A DNA stretch of 64,000 nt from Eopsaltria australis (taxonomy: Eukaryota; Chordata; Aves; Passeriformes; Petroicidae): assembly GCA_034509425.1 (NCBI GenBank), contig JAVTVJ010001236.1:343174-407173 (forward strand). The letters run 5' to 3'. Positions 36,681 to 49,858 of the stretch are shown here, in pieces. The position numbers and the translations under genes are program-made. The notes under the pieces were generated by a model that was given only the letters and a program-made list of their open reading frames with translations, was not told the origin of the DNA and made no database searches. The first letter of the stretch is position 1; each line of letters opens with the position of its first letter.

Positions 36681-37307
36681 GGCTCTGTCACTCTGCAGAC
36701 ACCCTGGAGAGCAGTGTGTGTGTGCAGGAGTCACAGTGACATCGAGCAAGGACACAGCACAGAAAAGAGTGGCCAAGGTCATGCTCAAGTTCCTCTAAAA
36801 CTCAGAGGAGATCAGCACCCCACCCTAATAACCACTGTGCTCCCTGTACCAAGCCACTCCAGATTTCCCCTACTGAAACTTCAATTTCTGACTAATCTTA
36901 TTCTGAACCCCAAGAAACAGACATTACAAGTGTAGGATCCTCCAGGCTTCTTTGTACCGAATATAGATGTGAAAACCTCAATTACTTTCTCTGCTGAGGA
37001 CCAATCTTCTCCAAATTTCCCTATTGTATCATAAACACCTGAAGTCCTTGGTGAGGTCTATTGGAGGCTACCAAGCCTCATATCCCTAAAGGCTGAGAGA
37101 AAGGGCACTGTGAAATTAAATATTGTCCTTTGCCTTCCTAAACATGTGTATCAGCTGCTGTTGGAGACAGGGTACTATGGTAGAGGAAATTTTAGTCTGA
37201 CAGTGCAATTGTTCTCGTGTTGTAATTGCCCTACAAACCTTCAGGCTCCTACCTCTGATTTATTACCAGTGTTTGCCACTTCAGCAATTTTTTCCTCAAA
37301 ATCTTCC
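36681..37307. other. possible further decayed LINE sequence
   Basis: The region upstream of the fossil reverse transcriptase in its own reading direction. Parts such as 36950-37050 could be LINE-derived, but I cannot show it from motifs. Confidence 0.3.
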
Positions 37308-37356
37308 TTTTCTTTTTTTTTTTCCCCTTTGGTTGGTTGATTGGTTGGTTGGTTTT
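37308..37356. repeat. poly-T and (GGTT)n tract
   Basis: A T run, then CCCC, then about six GGTT/GATT units. Confidence 0.85.
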
Positions 37357-38887
37357 GTCCTGTTGCAGTTTTAGATTGAAGGCGCCAGATATTTTGTTTC
37401 CTCTTTTCTTTTGGTGTGCGTGCATCCAGTTTGGACCTTCCAAATCCTTGTAATCTCCTTTGAGCCATTGCTGATTTGAGCATGAGTTTTTCTACAGTGT
37501 ACCATGACTTGGAGAGGAGACTTATGATTAATCTCTGAAATAACAGCTCTGAGTAACTCCCCTGCCTCCCACCACACTTCAGCCTTCTTCTCCACTCTTC
37601 TCCTCCTCACACTCACAAGACCTCCCCATTTTTATGCAGGTCCCCTTTCTGAAAAGGAACAGCACTGATGCTTCATGGATGTTTTGACACTGTGCCCCAA
37701 CCCACATTTGATCCAGCAGTCTGTTTTAAAGTGCAATGTTTAAAAGAGATTTTATTTGATTGGATTCTTGAGTTCTGGCAGGTCCTGACCTACCCTTTAT
37801 TTTAACATAAAGAGATGCTCTCATCTTCACTATGCATCATCCTGCATAGTAAAGAAGGAAAAAGTCTGTGATTCTTCTTCCCTGCCAGTTCCTTGAATTT
37901 TAATTTTAAGAACTGTTCTAGGAACATTTCAATTGTTAGACTCAGTCCTACTCTGGCCAAGTGTTTTCTGCTTCTCCCCAAGAGTTTCTCAGTTCTTGAT
38001 GAAAAACCATCCTTGTGCATAATTTTCTCAATTCTTAACTGTAAGACCTCCCAAGTCTCTGTGTTGAGCTGGTCCTGCAGTAGTAAATACTGAAATGTAA
38101 TTTAAAGCCTGAGTGCAAATCTTATTTTTTTTAGCGGTTCTGGTCTGTATGGCAAGTTTTTAGTGGAAATTAGTCATGTAATCATCATTACCTTGCAACA
38201 GATCTCTGCCATTTCACTGTATCTGAAGCTGCTGAAAAAAAAACTAGGCAGGATTTGTGATTAATTACATTCCATGTTGTATTAGACAATATAGATCAAC
38301 CTGCCAATATGAATTTCTCAGATGTCAAAACGTCAGGTAAGGGAAAAAATATCACATGAGAAGGGAAAAAAAATCATGAGACAATCAGGGACTGCAATAA
38401 TTCACCCATACCTATGCACTGTTTAGAGATAATGCCCAGGGGAATTAGACATACTCATCCCTTTGTCAGATGTCTGTGGAGAGCAGGTAGTGCTGGGTTC
38501 CCCATGTGTCTTATTTCTCACAACTTTTCTGAAAATGGTGACATAACAAGAGGTTTTGAACTCTGCATCTTAAATGGGTAATTAAGGACAATCTGAATGC
38601 ATGAGCTCTGACCCCAAATTCACTTCAGAACCTTGCGCAATGCTTTTCAAGGATCAGGGACTCTTTCAAAAGTCCTAGCTGCGGCTGCAATTTGAAAGAC
38701 TTGGCTGGTTTAGGGAAAGGCAGCCAAAGAAAAATCCTCTGAAAACTTGTGTGTCACTGCTTCCCATCCTCTACCAGAACACTTGCTCCCATGGTGACCA
38801 CATGTCCCAAACTTGAAGCTGTCCTGGGCCTGGGGAACACCATCAGCTCATGGCCATGGTGAAACTCAGGGTTCCCCACAACATGAC

Positions 38888-38893
<6 letters not shown>
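37357..38893. other. single-copy DNA, no gene seen
   Basis: No repeat or exon recognised. Confidence 0.45.
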
Positions 38894-38921
<28 letters not shown>

Positions 38922-39001
38922 CCATAAAGAAAAAAAGCAATTCATTGTGAAATAAGAAACTTAATTACTTCCAAAACAATTAATTAATTAATTAATTAAT
39001 C
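38894..39001. repeat. A26 homopolymer and (TTAA)n
   Basis: Twenty-six A at 38894-38919, then (TTAA/AATT)n at 38978-39000, separated by AT-rich sequence. Confidence 0.88.
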
Positions 39002-39767
39002 CTTGTGTCTCCCCTGCAAGGTAGGAAGTTATTATTCTACCCATTTTACACAGAGGGAAACCTCACTGTCAAGTGGCTTGCCAGAGGCAAAGGCATCGAA
39101 GGTGAAATCAGCGTCCCATGGCCAGCATCCCCAGCCCCTGCTCCACACAAGCCCAATTTGCTTGGACACTGCTTGTCCTCATCACCCCAAGACCTCAAAG
39201 TACTAAAACCTCTCAAATTCCTGCTCTTAATCCCCAAGGAAAGCCCCAAAGTAATTTTGCCAAAGCCCACAGCACACCATGGTCAAGCTGAGCTCTGGTG
39301 AGCCCAGTGCTGCTGCATTTCTCACCCCAGGGTGCTGCTGAGCCTCCCAGGGATCCCCCTGCAGGGCCCCTGGGTGGGGCAATCCCTGGCAGAGATGGAG
39401 TCTCAACAGGGGAAGATTTTTTTGGCTAGAATTTTGGTAGAATGCCATCTTCAGGGTCTAAGGGAGTTGTTGATTGACCACTTCAGGGCCAAGGTAGTGA
39501 GGGCTCAGCCCATCATGCCTGCACAGCCCCAGGTCACAGCGTGGGGACTGGTGGCTCAGAGTAAATCCTGCTCTAGAATATTGCACAAGTAGCTGTACAC
39601 TTTGATTTCAGACTCTGGGGTGGAGATGGGTACATGAAAATGAGATTTATCTCTTATAAGACCAACTGGTATATTTGGAAAAAACCAATTGAGCTTTCAG
39701 GTGTGCAAACATTCCGCCCCTCTGATACAGGAGGACCAAACTCCAGCCAAGCACAGGAAAGGGGATA
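39002..39767. other. single-copy DNA, no gene seen
   Basis: Mixed composition, no supported features. Confidence 0.45.
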
Positions 39768-39960
39768 GAATCACAAATTTATAGAATAATTTTGATGGGA
39801 AAAGTCCTCAGAGACCATTGATCCCACCTGTTCTCACAGCCCTGCCAAGCCCAGCACTGAACGATGTCCTTCAGGACAAAAGGTCACACCTCAGGGCTGA
39901 TGACAACCACAAAGCTCAAACCAGCTTGGATTCATCCCAGCAAGCCCAGTCTGGCTGGTT
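39768..39960 (-). mobile_element. diverged CR1 LINE 3' region
   Basis: Antisense: AGAATCACAAATTTATAGAA, GGGAAAAGTCCTCAGAGACC, then a poorly conserved body. The right limit is approximate. Confidence 0.65.
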
Positions 39961-41984
39961 CCTGCACATTTTGAGGGAGACCATGGGAAGGGATCATTGC
40001 CTTGGATGGTAAGGGGGAGCAGATGAACCCAGAGGAGAATCGTGTGTGACAGTTATGCAACTCTTTCATGAGTTCCCAGATCAAAAAACTCCAGCTCATG
40101 CTTGCATGCAGCTGTTTCTCAAGGAAACAAGTTTTTCCATTGTCCCAGTGTTCCAGGAAGTATGGAGTTAACAACAGAAAGAAAATACCGGGAATAAATC
40201 TTGGTACTCATGCTTTGTGCAGCCAACTGGCACCTAAGCAAGGAAAAAACATGCTCTTGGGCCAGAAGCTTGCTCAGGTTGTGACTGGTGGCCATTTTTA
40301 TGCCTCTGAGTCCCAGGAAATCCTGCAGATGTGCTCCAGGGCAATGGCAAGCACAAGAGGTGTGGGTGAGCCCTGTGGGTGAGCAAGCAAACCATGGCAC
40401 AGGGCAGGATGGAGAGGCAGAGTGGCCCAGGGATGGCCACAGTGTCACCTTGACCCTGAACCCTCGGGACAGGAACCTGAGCCAGCATCTCTGGTGGGAT
40501 CAGCCATGAGACCAACCTGGACCCTGGAAGGATGAGGATACAGGTGACCAGGAGGGAGCAGACTGGGGGACAGGGCTGGATCCCTCTTTTAGAGACCCTT
40601 CCAAAGGGCAGCATCACTGTTGGTTTGTCCAGAGGAGCTTTTCCACCTTCACTTTTTCATCTTGATAGAACTTCTTGTGACCAGCTGTGTCAAATTCTCC
40701 CTTAGACCAAGAGGCCAGGAAGACACATCATACAGACCTTTCCTGCACGGACAAAATCAGCCCACCTGGGCCATTCCCTAGCACAAGCACCCTCATCTAT
40801 ACTGATACCAAGAGTGGCCAGACACAAGCAGGCAGTCAGGGGTGGTGCCTGGCTCAGGCTGTTCCTCAGAGCACCCCTGGGAAGTGACTGGCAGAGGGAC
40901 AGCTGCCTCTGGCCTAGAACACCTTCAGACTGGATTAACAATTTGGCTTACAGTCACATCCCAGTGCCCAGCAGTGACCCTGGCAATTTTTTAATTTCCT
41001 AGCCACAAGGTCCCAAAAGTCATAAAAGCCAGGCTTCATTTTCCTGAAACAAGGTGGAGAGACCAGGATCCCTCACCCTTCAAATCCGAACTGCGGTCAC
41101 TCCCGGGAACCTGCTATAATTCTGCTTTAATTGTTGTGAGAGCTTTCCAGAGGCAGTGCTGGCACTGATTTGGATTTAAACCCTCTCTCCTTATCTCAGG
41201 GTGCTGCAGGAGTGCATTCCACGAGACCAACATTTATAGCATCCCTCCAAGGGGTGAAATGTACCTACTGCAAAACACTCCCAGTCAATTCTGGTGCATC
41301 ATTTGCGGGAGAGCCACGTGGGGATCGGCGTGGGACAGACAGATTTAGATCCGATTGCTCCAGTCAGGTGCTGCCTTGCTCCCAATTCCTGGCAAGTTAA
41401 TTCTTACCTGGGATAATTATGTCTCTCTCCAATCTAGGCTTAACCCTTCTCATCCCACACTCCTGCTGAGACCACACCTGTGGTGATGGGGATGATGATT
41501 TGCGGGTGTTTGTGACCGTGGCTGACCTCTTCTGCAGATTTCCTCAATGACCTTGGGCAATTCAATTAATTAATTTAGCTTGCTTGCTCCCTGATGCTCT
41601 CTGACAGATGAAAGCTGCCTGGTGTCTAAATTACATACTCCTGAGAAATGATTTATCTGTTTAAGACAGACCTGTCCCTTTAGATCTGGTTTCTGATGAG
41701 ACTGACCCTGTCGCCGCTGCTCAAGGCGTCCAGAGCTGGGTCTTCTGAAATGGGCTGCAGCTTGATGTTGATGCATCTCTGTCTTGTGCTGTGAAAGGAA
41801 TAAAAATAAATAAAACAGGGACAGGATATGACTTTGTCTTGGAGCCCCTCTTCAGTGTGGCACCAAGGGAGCACTGCCAGGCCATTCCCATTCCTGTTGA
41901 GCCCTGGTACTGGAGAAGGTGATGTGAGCTGTCCTCTGGGTGGGCATGAACTGAAGCCAAGCAGTGTGTGCAGGAATAGGGCTA
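39961..41984. other. single-copy DNA, no gene seen
   Basis: 41100-41240 and 41540-41700 have conserved-element-like composition (for example TTCAATTAATTAATTTAGC). Frames around 40119-40617 look random. Confidence 0.45.
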
Positions 41985-42182
41985 ATTAGGGAAAACTGCT
42001 CTGAAAGGGCTGTCCAGCCCTGGCAAAGCTTCCCAGGGCAGTGTTGGAGTCCCCATCCCTGGAGGACTTTAAAAGCCATGTGAATGTGGCATCTGGGGAC
42101 ATGGGTCAGTGGTGGCCTTGGCAATAGTGAGGAATAATTGGTCCCTTAGATGCTTTTCCAACCTAAAAGGTTCTAGGATTAG
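41985..42182 (+). mobile_element. CR1 LINE 3' end
   Basis: Sense: AAAGGGCTGTCCAGCCCTGG, GGACATGGGTCAGTGGTGGC, terminus CCTAAAAGGTTCTAGGATTA. Confidence 0.88.
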
Positions 42183-42895
42183 GACTTGTACATTCTGAGT
42201 CCCACTCTTTTTTCAAGCCATCCCCTCCTGAACCCAAAATATTTGGCAGGTCACTGCTGTTCTGCCCAGAGGCCAAGGAAAACACCTTCCTGCTTCCCAG
42301 CCTCTCACACAACTGCCTGACTCCAGGGTCCTTTTCTGCAGCTGAGACAAAAGAAATAATACCTTGGATTCTGATAACCAATAAATTATCCTTGAAATGC
42401 CGTAATTGCTCAGCTGCAGCTGCAAGAGCAACTAAATGCAGAACTTTAATAAAATATTATCATTCAAATCAATTTACTGAGAGTCTGCTTTGCTTTCTGC
42501 ATGGGGTGCTGAGCAGCGAATAGTAAATACTGATCACTGATTAGAGAGCCAAAGAGCAAGAAAAGCCTGGAACCTGATTTTTGCCATCTGTACTTTCTTC
42601 TTCTTGTTGAGCAAGGACAGGGGCCAGATTCTGCTCCGTGTTTGCAGAGTTGCACTTGTTCCAAAGGCATGGGAATGGCAGCTACTGCATGTATTGGTTT
42701 ACAAAGTGGCTTAGGCACTTAAGAAGATAATCATCTAGAGAGATTTACAGTAGTGACTTTTACAGGGGGAGGGACAAGGGGAAGGGAAGTGCCCAGCTCC
42801 CATCAGGTTGAAAAATAAATACAAATAAATCCAAAGCAACGGTGCAATTGGCAGCTCAGGTAACGAGTTCAGAAAACGACCACATCTGGGCTGTT
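42183..42895. other. single-copy DNA, no gene seen
   Basis: No supported features. Confidence 0.45.
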
Positions 42896-42972
42896 CTGGA
42901 TCAAAAACTATTGAAGTCAATGAAATTCGCTCTGGATTTACAATGGCATTAACTGAGATCAGAATCCGACCC
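42896..42972. repeat. old amniote interspersed repeat, decayed copy
   Basis: The words TTGAAGTCAATGAAATTCGC, CTCTGGATTTACAATGGC and AACTGAGATCAGAATCCGAC occur in the order of a repeat I know from turtle and crocodilian sequence (TTGAAGTCAATGGAGTTAC, then TGGATTTACACC and TGTAACTGAGATCAGAATC). I do not recall its database name with confidence. Confidence 0.7.
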
Positions 42973-44139
42973 TATAAATTTACTATTACTTCTAATCCTG
43001 GTGCCTCTGATCTTGCTGAGATATTTGGTAACTGCTGAGCAGCTTGCTTTATTGACACTGAAATAACACACCCGTGCCCTACTATTGTTAAACTCAGCTG
43101 GTTTTAAAAACCCATCATACTGTTTGTCATGACTGACCTTAACAAACTGGCCTGCTGTCCTTGGATCTATGGGCAAGAAAGTTGTCAAATGCCCCCTTTT
43201 TTTGCAGCCTTCCACCACCAGCAAAACAAAACAAAAAAAAAAAAAAAAAGGAAAAAAAAAAAGGAGAAAAAATCAATTTCAATCAACATGGAGTGTAATA
43301 TTATCAAATGTCAGATGCTGAGGCCGTGTGCTTTGAAAATTATCCTTGACAGCTTCTTGTCGACTTAATTAAGTGCTCAAAAAAAAAAAAAAGAAGAAGA
43401 AAAAAAAAGCAAAATATCTCAATTGTTGGCTCCCTCTCTTTGTGCTTCAGAGGTTCTATTGACAGCTCTGAAAAAAAGATTGCCTTTGGGGGTTTTATTG
43501 ATAGATCCTTGCCTGATATTGGAATGATTCCTGGGCAGATAAATCACATTTAGATTTGTTAGTAATTGAGGAGAATTGATTGAATAGTTAGGATGGTCCC
43601 AGAGGGAGGTACCTATTCCTCTTCTGTTCTGCAGAGGTTGTCATCAGATAAAGGACCTCTTTGGGCAGGATGGATAAAGGTCTAATTGTTTACATGATCA
43701 GATATTGCTTCCTTTCAGCCCTCCCTCCCCAGACTTCCCCAACTTTCATGTGGCGAATGTCAGGATGACAAAGGGGAAGGCTGTAAATAAAACCAAAAGT
43801 GGGTGAAGGTGATCAACCCTCTTCATGACCTGAAAAGGCACTAATTATTTTCAAATCAAATCAGTGGAATTTGGGTACTAACAGCAATGGGCTCTTATTT
43901 AAAAAAAAATCTCTGCAGTGTTTATTTATGCTGTGTTTAAACAGCTATGAATTCTATGTAGCAGCAGGTTAAGTGTGGCTCTGTTGGGTGTCTCTTTTTT
44001 GCTGATAAGGTCCATGGGCAGGGCTGGGTTCTGGCACATTAAATCCTTCAGGTCCAACCATCCTGGGTGACCTGCTGGACCTTGCATGGTCCCAGAGGGA
44101 AGCAAGACCTCAGAGAGTATGCAGGAAAAACAGGAGAGA
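42973..44139. other. single-copy DNA with A-rich tracts
   Basis: A-rich runs at 43222-43272 and 43378-43408. 43430-43600 is a complex AT-rich island that looks regulatory. No gene. Confidence 0.45.
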
Positions 44140-44462
44140 ATGCTGGAGCAGCATGGGGAGGTGCTTTTGACAAGCCCATGTCATGGCAGAACAGTGGGGA
44201 ATGGCTTCAGACTGAAAGAGATGAGGTTTAGATTGGATGGCAGGAAAAAAATCTTGGCTGTGAGGGTGGGGAGGCCCCGGTACAGGGTGCCCAGAGCAGC
44301 TGTGGCTGCCCCTGGATCCCTGGCAGTGCCCAAGGCCAGGCTGGACACTGGGGCTTGGAGCAGCCTGGGACAGTGGAAGGTGTCCCTGCCCATGGCAGGG
44401 GGTGGAATGGAATGAGCTTTAGGACTCTTCCAACCCAAACCTTTCAGTGATTTTATGATTTC
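44140..44462 (+). mobile_element. CR1 LINE 3' region
   Basis: Sense: GGGGAATGGCTTCAGACTGA, GAGGTTTAGATTGGATGGC, then a terminal ~180 bases almost identical to those of the young GC-rich group (GGACACTGGGGCTTGGAGC). The 5' portion instead resembles the common older form. Confidence 0.92.
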
Positions 44463-45729
44463 CTAGGCTGGAGAACTGTGGGGAGGGTGATGGAATCAGA
44501 GTGAGTGCAGAATAATGCTGTGTGACTGTGGGGCAATGTGAGGGGCAGGTGCTGCAGGGCCCCATCCTGCCCCAACCAGAATTTGCAGCAGACACTTGGA
44601 TGAGCTGCTCAAGACTTTCCCACCCTGCACTCCTCTTTCCATGCCTACCAGAAGGAGTGGAAAGGATGACTAATTCCAGAGAGGGTTTTTCCACAGACTA
44701 GAAAAAGCTCTGAGTAAGAAAGAGTGGTATTTTCATTCCCACTTCCCATCCATTTTTAAAGATTCTATTTCTTTAAGAAAAGGAAGCTGCACTGCAGTGT
44801 GCTTGGCACTTCAGGAGGCAATGCATTTCTGTCCATACCAAGTACAGACCCTGCATGGACCCTCTCTCTCTGTTTCTATAAGTGCTCAGGCAAGGTCATA
44901 TTTCCCTACCATCTATACAGGACAGGCTGCTCAGGTTGGTTCTCAAGGTGTACTGTGCCACAACTTTCTTCCAGGGACCAGTTTGGGAAAAAAGGGACAA
45001 TATTTCAGACTCCATTTTTAAAATTTAAATTCAATACAGGTTTCTAAAGAGGGCTCAAATGACTTAGTCAGCATTTCTCATCCTCTTCTCTCAGCAGTGG
45101 AGAGAGTGTACAAAGTTACAATTTAAAAAAAATAAGTCAATCAAGGAAAAATAAACCAGGGTATCTTATTTTCCTGTCTTCCAGCTTCATCAAAAATGAA
45201 AGCCATTGAGAGAAAGGAAGGGACAATTTTTTAGCTTGAAGTAAATACAGTTTTGGCACCACCAAAGATTTAATTTGTGATGAGCATCTCTGAATTCCCC
45301 ACCTGCAGGCTTGATCCTCTTAATATTTCAGCCCCACTCATAGACTTCAAATGGCCATTGCTCAATCCAGCCACCAGGGACTTTGACAGAGGCTGCAGGA
45401 ACCAGGTTCCTCTCTGGGTCAAACCTATCACCTCCATCTACAGCCCTGCAACCTCCTCCTCCCTCTGGGAGTGGGCTATTGAAGTGCAAATGGATCTAAA
45501 CCAGCCATGAATAAATTTAGGCTGGAAATTACAAGAAGCTTTCTAATTATCAGAGCTGTGAATGTCTGAAAGGACCTCCTGAACAAAGCAAGATGGTTCT
45601 GGTCCTTCTGGGCATTTTGGGAGGCACCAGAGCAATAATTCATGGAGCAAATCTTCTGATTTGCCAGGAGTGAAAGTGGTGTGTGTTTTTTTGCACATTT
45701 GTGTGCCTTCTGAGAGACTCTGCAGCAAT
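44463..45729. other. single-copy DNA, no gene seen
   Basis: No exon or repeat recognised. Confidence 0.45.
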
Positions 45730-46190
45730 AATGAATCAGAGACTCATTTATGCTGGAAGAGTACTCTAAAATCATCAAATCCAAACATTCCCCAAGCACT
45801 GCCAAGGTCACTACTAGCCCTTGTCCCCAGGGGCCACATCCACATGGCTTTGAAATCCCTACAAGGATGGGGACTCCAACACTGCCCTGGGAAGCTCTGC
45901 CAGGGCTGGACAACCCTTTCAGTGAAGAAATTTTCTCAGTTTCCAATTTAAAACTCTCCTGGTGCAACTCAAGCCTGTTCCCTCTCCTCCTGCCCCTGTT
46001 CCCTGGCAGCAGAGCCCGACCCCCCTGTGCCCCCTCCTGTCAGGGACTGTGCAGAGCCACAAGGTCCCCCCTGAGCCTCCTTTGCTCCAGGCTCAGCCCT
46101 TTCCCAGCTCCCTCAGCCTCTCCTGGGGCTCCAGCCCCTTCCCCAGCTCCGTTCCCTGCCCTGGACACGCTCCAGCCCCTCAGTGTCTCT
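45730..46190 (-). mobile_element. CR1 LINE 3' region, long copy
   Basis: Antisense, ~460 bases, with GGGGCCACATCCACATGGC, GTTCCCTGGCAGCAGAGCCC, GAGCCACAAGGTCCCCCC and CTGGACACGCTCCAGCCCC. It is the inverted partner of 56930-57433. Its 162- and 163-codon frames are shadows. Confidence 0.92.
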
Positions 46191-47717
46191 TGTCATGAGT
46201 GGTCCAAATCCACAATCAACATGGTGCCTACATATTGATCACAAAGTTGTTTCTTCAGGGTAAACTCACAAGGTTTTACAAGTAACTTTGTGAGAGTTTT
46301 AACTCTGCAAACCCAGACTCACCCATGCCTGCACAAGTCAACTGCTTTGATAGCCAAAGCAGGTATCTCAACCAAAGGAAAAACTCATTCACTTTTGACA
46401 GGTGTGAGGTGACTGCTGTGCTCCTTTGACCATGGCTTTAAGTGAAGACTTCTTTGAAGACCTAGAAGAATTTAAATACATCAGAGACCCTCTTCTACCC
46501 GGGCACCATAGCTCTATGGGGAAAAAAATTCACATGTGTATGTCTGTACACATTTTCAGGAGGACACATATCACACATGCACACAGACATGAACAAGGAT
46601 CTCCTGCCTCGGGGAAGGATCTGGCTGAGGTCAAGGAAGCAGGCTTGGGCCTGAGATCTGGCACTGACTGAGTTTCCCACCACCAAACCCAACGGAAGTA
46701 TTCACAGACACATCTGAATCCACATCAAAACCTAAAATTTTTCTAGTGGCACATTTTATTGTTCCATAACAAAGTGAGTATTTCTTCTAAGCAGGATCCT
46801 TTCTTCCCTTCCAGTGCTCCCCCTGTAAAAGCTGTTGAATTGCCTCTTTTTTTCCTTTCCATTGCTCATTCCTGTAGCAGGAGTGGAATTGATTTTTGAT
46901 ACTATCCATTTTGTTTGTCACAGATCGTCCTCCACTTCCCTCTGCGCGTTGCTGAAATATCACCCACAAATGATTATTCCTATCACTGCAGCCAACGCTT
47001 CGCCTGGGGCAGGGAATTTTCCCTCAGCTAAAAGTGTCCGTGTAATTGAAGGCAGAAAACACCAGGACCTGTAGCCTGAAAATGTTAATAAACTACCAGA
47101 GGTCCCAGGAAAGTTAAATATTGGGAGGGATGTCAGAGCCGGGGTGTGATTAGTGGGACTGAACGACAGAGAGCACCTGCCCAAGGCACCAGAGCAGGGG
47201 GGATCAGTCTCCCTCTGACATCCCAACATGACTCCTGCCTCCTGGGATGGGGTTCTGCTTGCAGGGAGGCAATCAGAGCACGAGAAGCGTGCTCGTGCTG
47301 ACACACAGCTTGATTTCCTGGCTGTGGATCTGGGGGCTTGAGGCTGCTGTGGTGATGCTGTGAAGGATCTTGAGCTTTTGGGGCTTGCCTCGCACTTGAT
47401 GCCTGGATTTCAGTGGCAGGGTTATGCGTGTGTCTCATTTCCATACGTGCTGTTTAACAAATGTGCGTATTTTTTGGCTTTTTTTCAAGTTTAACATCCT
47501 GCCGAAGGTTCGTGGTGTACTTCGGAGACATGCAAATGTACTTGTGCACTCTGTATTCAGGCAAGATAAAATAAGATTATGTATGAAAAAATGTTCTTAT
47601 GAATGACAGATTATTCTTGTGCATGAAAGATGGTGTATGGAAGCACACTCTCACGTGCTCATGTTAATTTGTTCCTTAGAGGTAGAATACAGAACGTATG
47701 TGAGTGTTTGTGTGTGT
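46191..47717. other. single-copy DNA, no gene seen
   Basis: No supported features. Confidence 0.45.
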
Positions 47718-47992
47718 TTTACAAGGGTATGTAGTGAACAAAACAAGGGGGAATGGCTTCCCAGAGGGCAGGGTTAGGTGGGATATTGGGAAGGGATTCC
47801 TGGATATGAGGATGATGAGGCCCTGGCACAGGTTTCCTAGAGAAGCTGTGACTGCCCCTGGCTCCCTAGAATTGTCCAAGGCCAGGCTGGACAGGGCTTG
47901 GAGCAACCTGCTCTATTGAGGGTGCCCCTGGGGGTTGAACTAGATGGTCTTTAAAGGTCTCTTTCAACCCAAACAATCCTAGGATTCCTTGA
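47718..47992 (+). mobile_element. CR1 LINE 3' region
   Basis: Sense: TTTTACAAGGGTATGTAGTG, GGGGGAATGGCTTCCCAGAG, GATGGTCTTTAAAGGTCTC, terminus CAATCCTAGGATTCCTTG. Confidence 0.9.
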
Positions 47993-49224
47993 GTTAAACA
48001 TGTAGAGATGCATGCCTATCATGGCTTGTATGCCATAGGAGTATTTTGGGGGGATTACATACATAAGCTGCACTATGCTACGTTATGTTCATCATGTTAT
48101 ATATTACATAAATTATATGACAAAGCTGGTTGACTCCTGCAGTATGGTGGCTCTGCTTGGGTGAAGGCTGCTGTTTCCCCCTGCAAAAACACTGCAGATG
48201 AGGTCACAGCTGATCGTTGGACCAAGAGCCAGCCCTGGGAGCAACCTCACAGAACCTGGGCTGTGCCACAGCTTTGCATGACCTGGCAGCTGATCTTGTT
48301 CCACTGCTGAGCAGGGAGGGGCTTTTTCCTGCTGATAAATAGGTGTTCCATTGGCGTCCCTGGATCTGCAGAGCTGTTTGCCCAGAACAGGGCTTGAAGA
48401 GCCAGGCCCTGGCTTTGGCTGTGCTCACTGCAGAGGTGCTGTAATGCAAGGGGTGAGAGTGATAGGGCAAGGGTGAAGGATTATTAATTGTGATTTCTAT
48501 ATGTGCCTCCCTTGCAATTAACTCAGCTTTTCCCCCAGGGAGAGGGGAAGGACCTTTTCTGTTATTTTACCACCCTTTCTCTTCTTTCTTGCTTGATTCC
48601 GTTCTTTCCTTCAGCAGAGTATCTCTAATCATTGCCTTGCATCATTATCATTATCTCTTTTTATGATCTTTAGTTACGATGTCAAAGAGGAGAAAAATGA
48701 GCTCAGTTTTCTGGCATCCTAACACATATTGATTTTAACAGCAGCTGCCACAAGACCTTCACATATGATGGATTGCTGCTAGACTGATGCAAAAAATACC
48801 CGCATAAATAAAAGTATTTACCAAAGCGAATAATCAGTGATTGCATAACTGCATTTAAGACTTTATCATATTGACCAACAGCCCAGGCAAGCTCTGGGAG
48901 TGATCTTAGCACAGGCTAATATTCTTCAGGATAAGCTTTAAGAGATTGCATTGCAGACCCTGTTTAAAGTTGTTATTTTAATAACTATCCCTTGGCTTCT
49001 TGGGGGTTTTCTTGAGCCTGGAAAAGGAAGTAACACAGACAAAGTGCAAGGCATTTTCCTGGTGTCAGCCTTTGCTCTTTGGATCACAGAGCAAAGAGCT
49101 ATACCAGCCTGAAGGAAGACATTCCTTGTGGGGAAGAGGATCAAACAGGAGTTCCCTGTGTCCATGTGCCTTTGCTCCATCCTGGAGGCACCAAGCACAG
49201 ATGATGATCCACCCCAGTCGAATG
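47993..49224. other. single-copy DNA, no gene seen
   Basis: No supported features. 48480-48850 has AT-rich complex composition. Confidence 0.45.
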
Positions 49225-49320
49225 AGGAATGAACTGGGAAGCACCCAGCCAGTGCTGAGGGCAGTGGAATGGTCTTAAAGGTGCTTTCCAGCCCTAACAA
49301 TCCTGTTATTCTATGTTTCT
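49225..49320 (+). mobile_element. CR1 LINE 3' tail fragment
   Basis: Sense: GTGGAATGGTCTTAAAGGTG, CTTTCCAGCCCTAACAATCC, terminus GTTATTCTATG. Confidence 0.75.
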
Positions 49321-49569
49321 GAGGCCCTTGAGAGGACCCTGGGCACTGCAGGTTTGCTGGGTTGCACTGAGGGCTCTTGTGGATGATCTGCCTCAGGAGT
49401 GTCTCTAAATGAGCTCTGTGGAAAGCCCAGGAGCTGGAAGCAGTGAGGTTTTCTGCAAGTACAGCTTTGGAGAAACATCTCTTTGTTGCATGTCCTCAGC
49501 ATTGCAGGACTTGAGGCTCCAAGGCTAGATTAGGAGGGTGAGAACAACGTGAGCTGTTTAATTTAATTT

Positions 49570-49858
49570 AGGGTTGGTCTCTTCCCCCCGGTAACAAGGG
49601 ATATGACAGGAGGAAATGGCCCCACCACTAGGGGAGGTTTTTGTTGGACATTAGGGAAAATGTCTTCAAAAAAAGAGTTATCCAGCCTGGCACAGCTTCC
49701 CAGGGCAGTGATGGTGTCCACATTCCTGGAGGGATTTAAAAGCCCTGTGGATGTGGCCCCTGGGGACATGGAGCAGTGGTGGCCTTGGCAGTGCTGGGGA
49801 GTGTTTGGACTCAATGATCTGAGAGGGCTTTTCCAATCTCAACAATTCTCTGGGTTTT
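49570..49858 (+). mobile_element. CR1 LINE 3' region
   Basis: Sense: CCGGTAACAAGGGATATGAC, GGGGAGGTTTTTGTTGGAC, CCTGGAGGGATTTAAAAGCC, GGACATGGAGCAGTGGTGGC, terminus CAATCTCAACAATTCTC. Confidence 0.9.
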
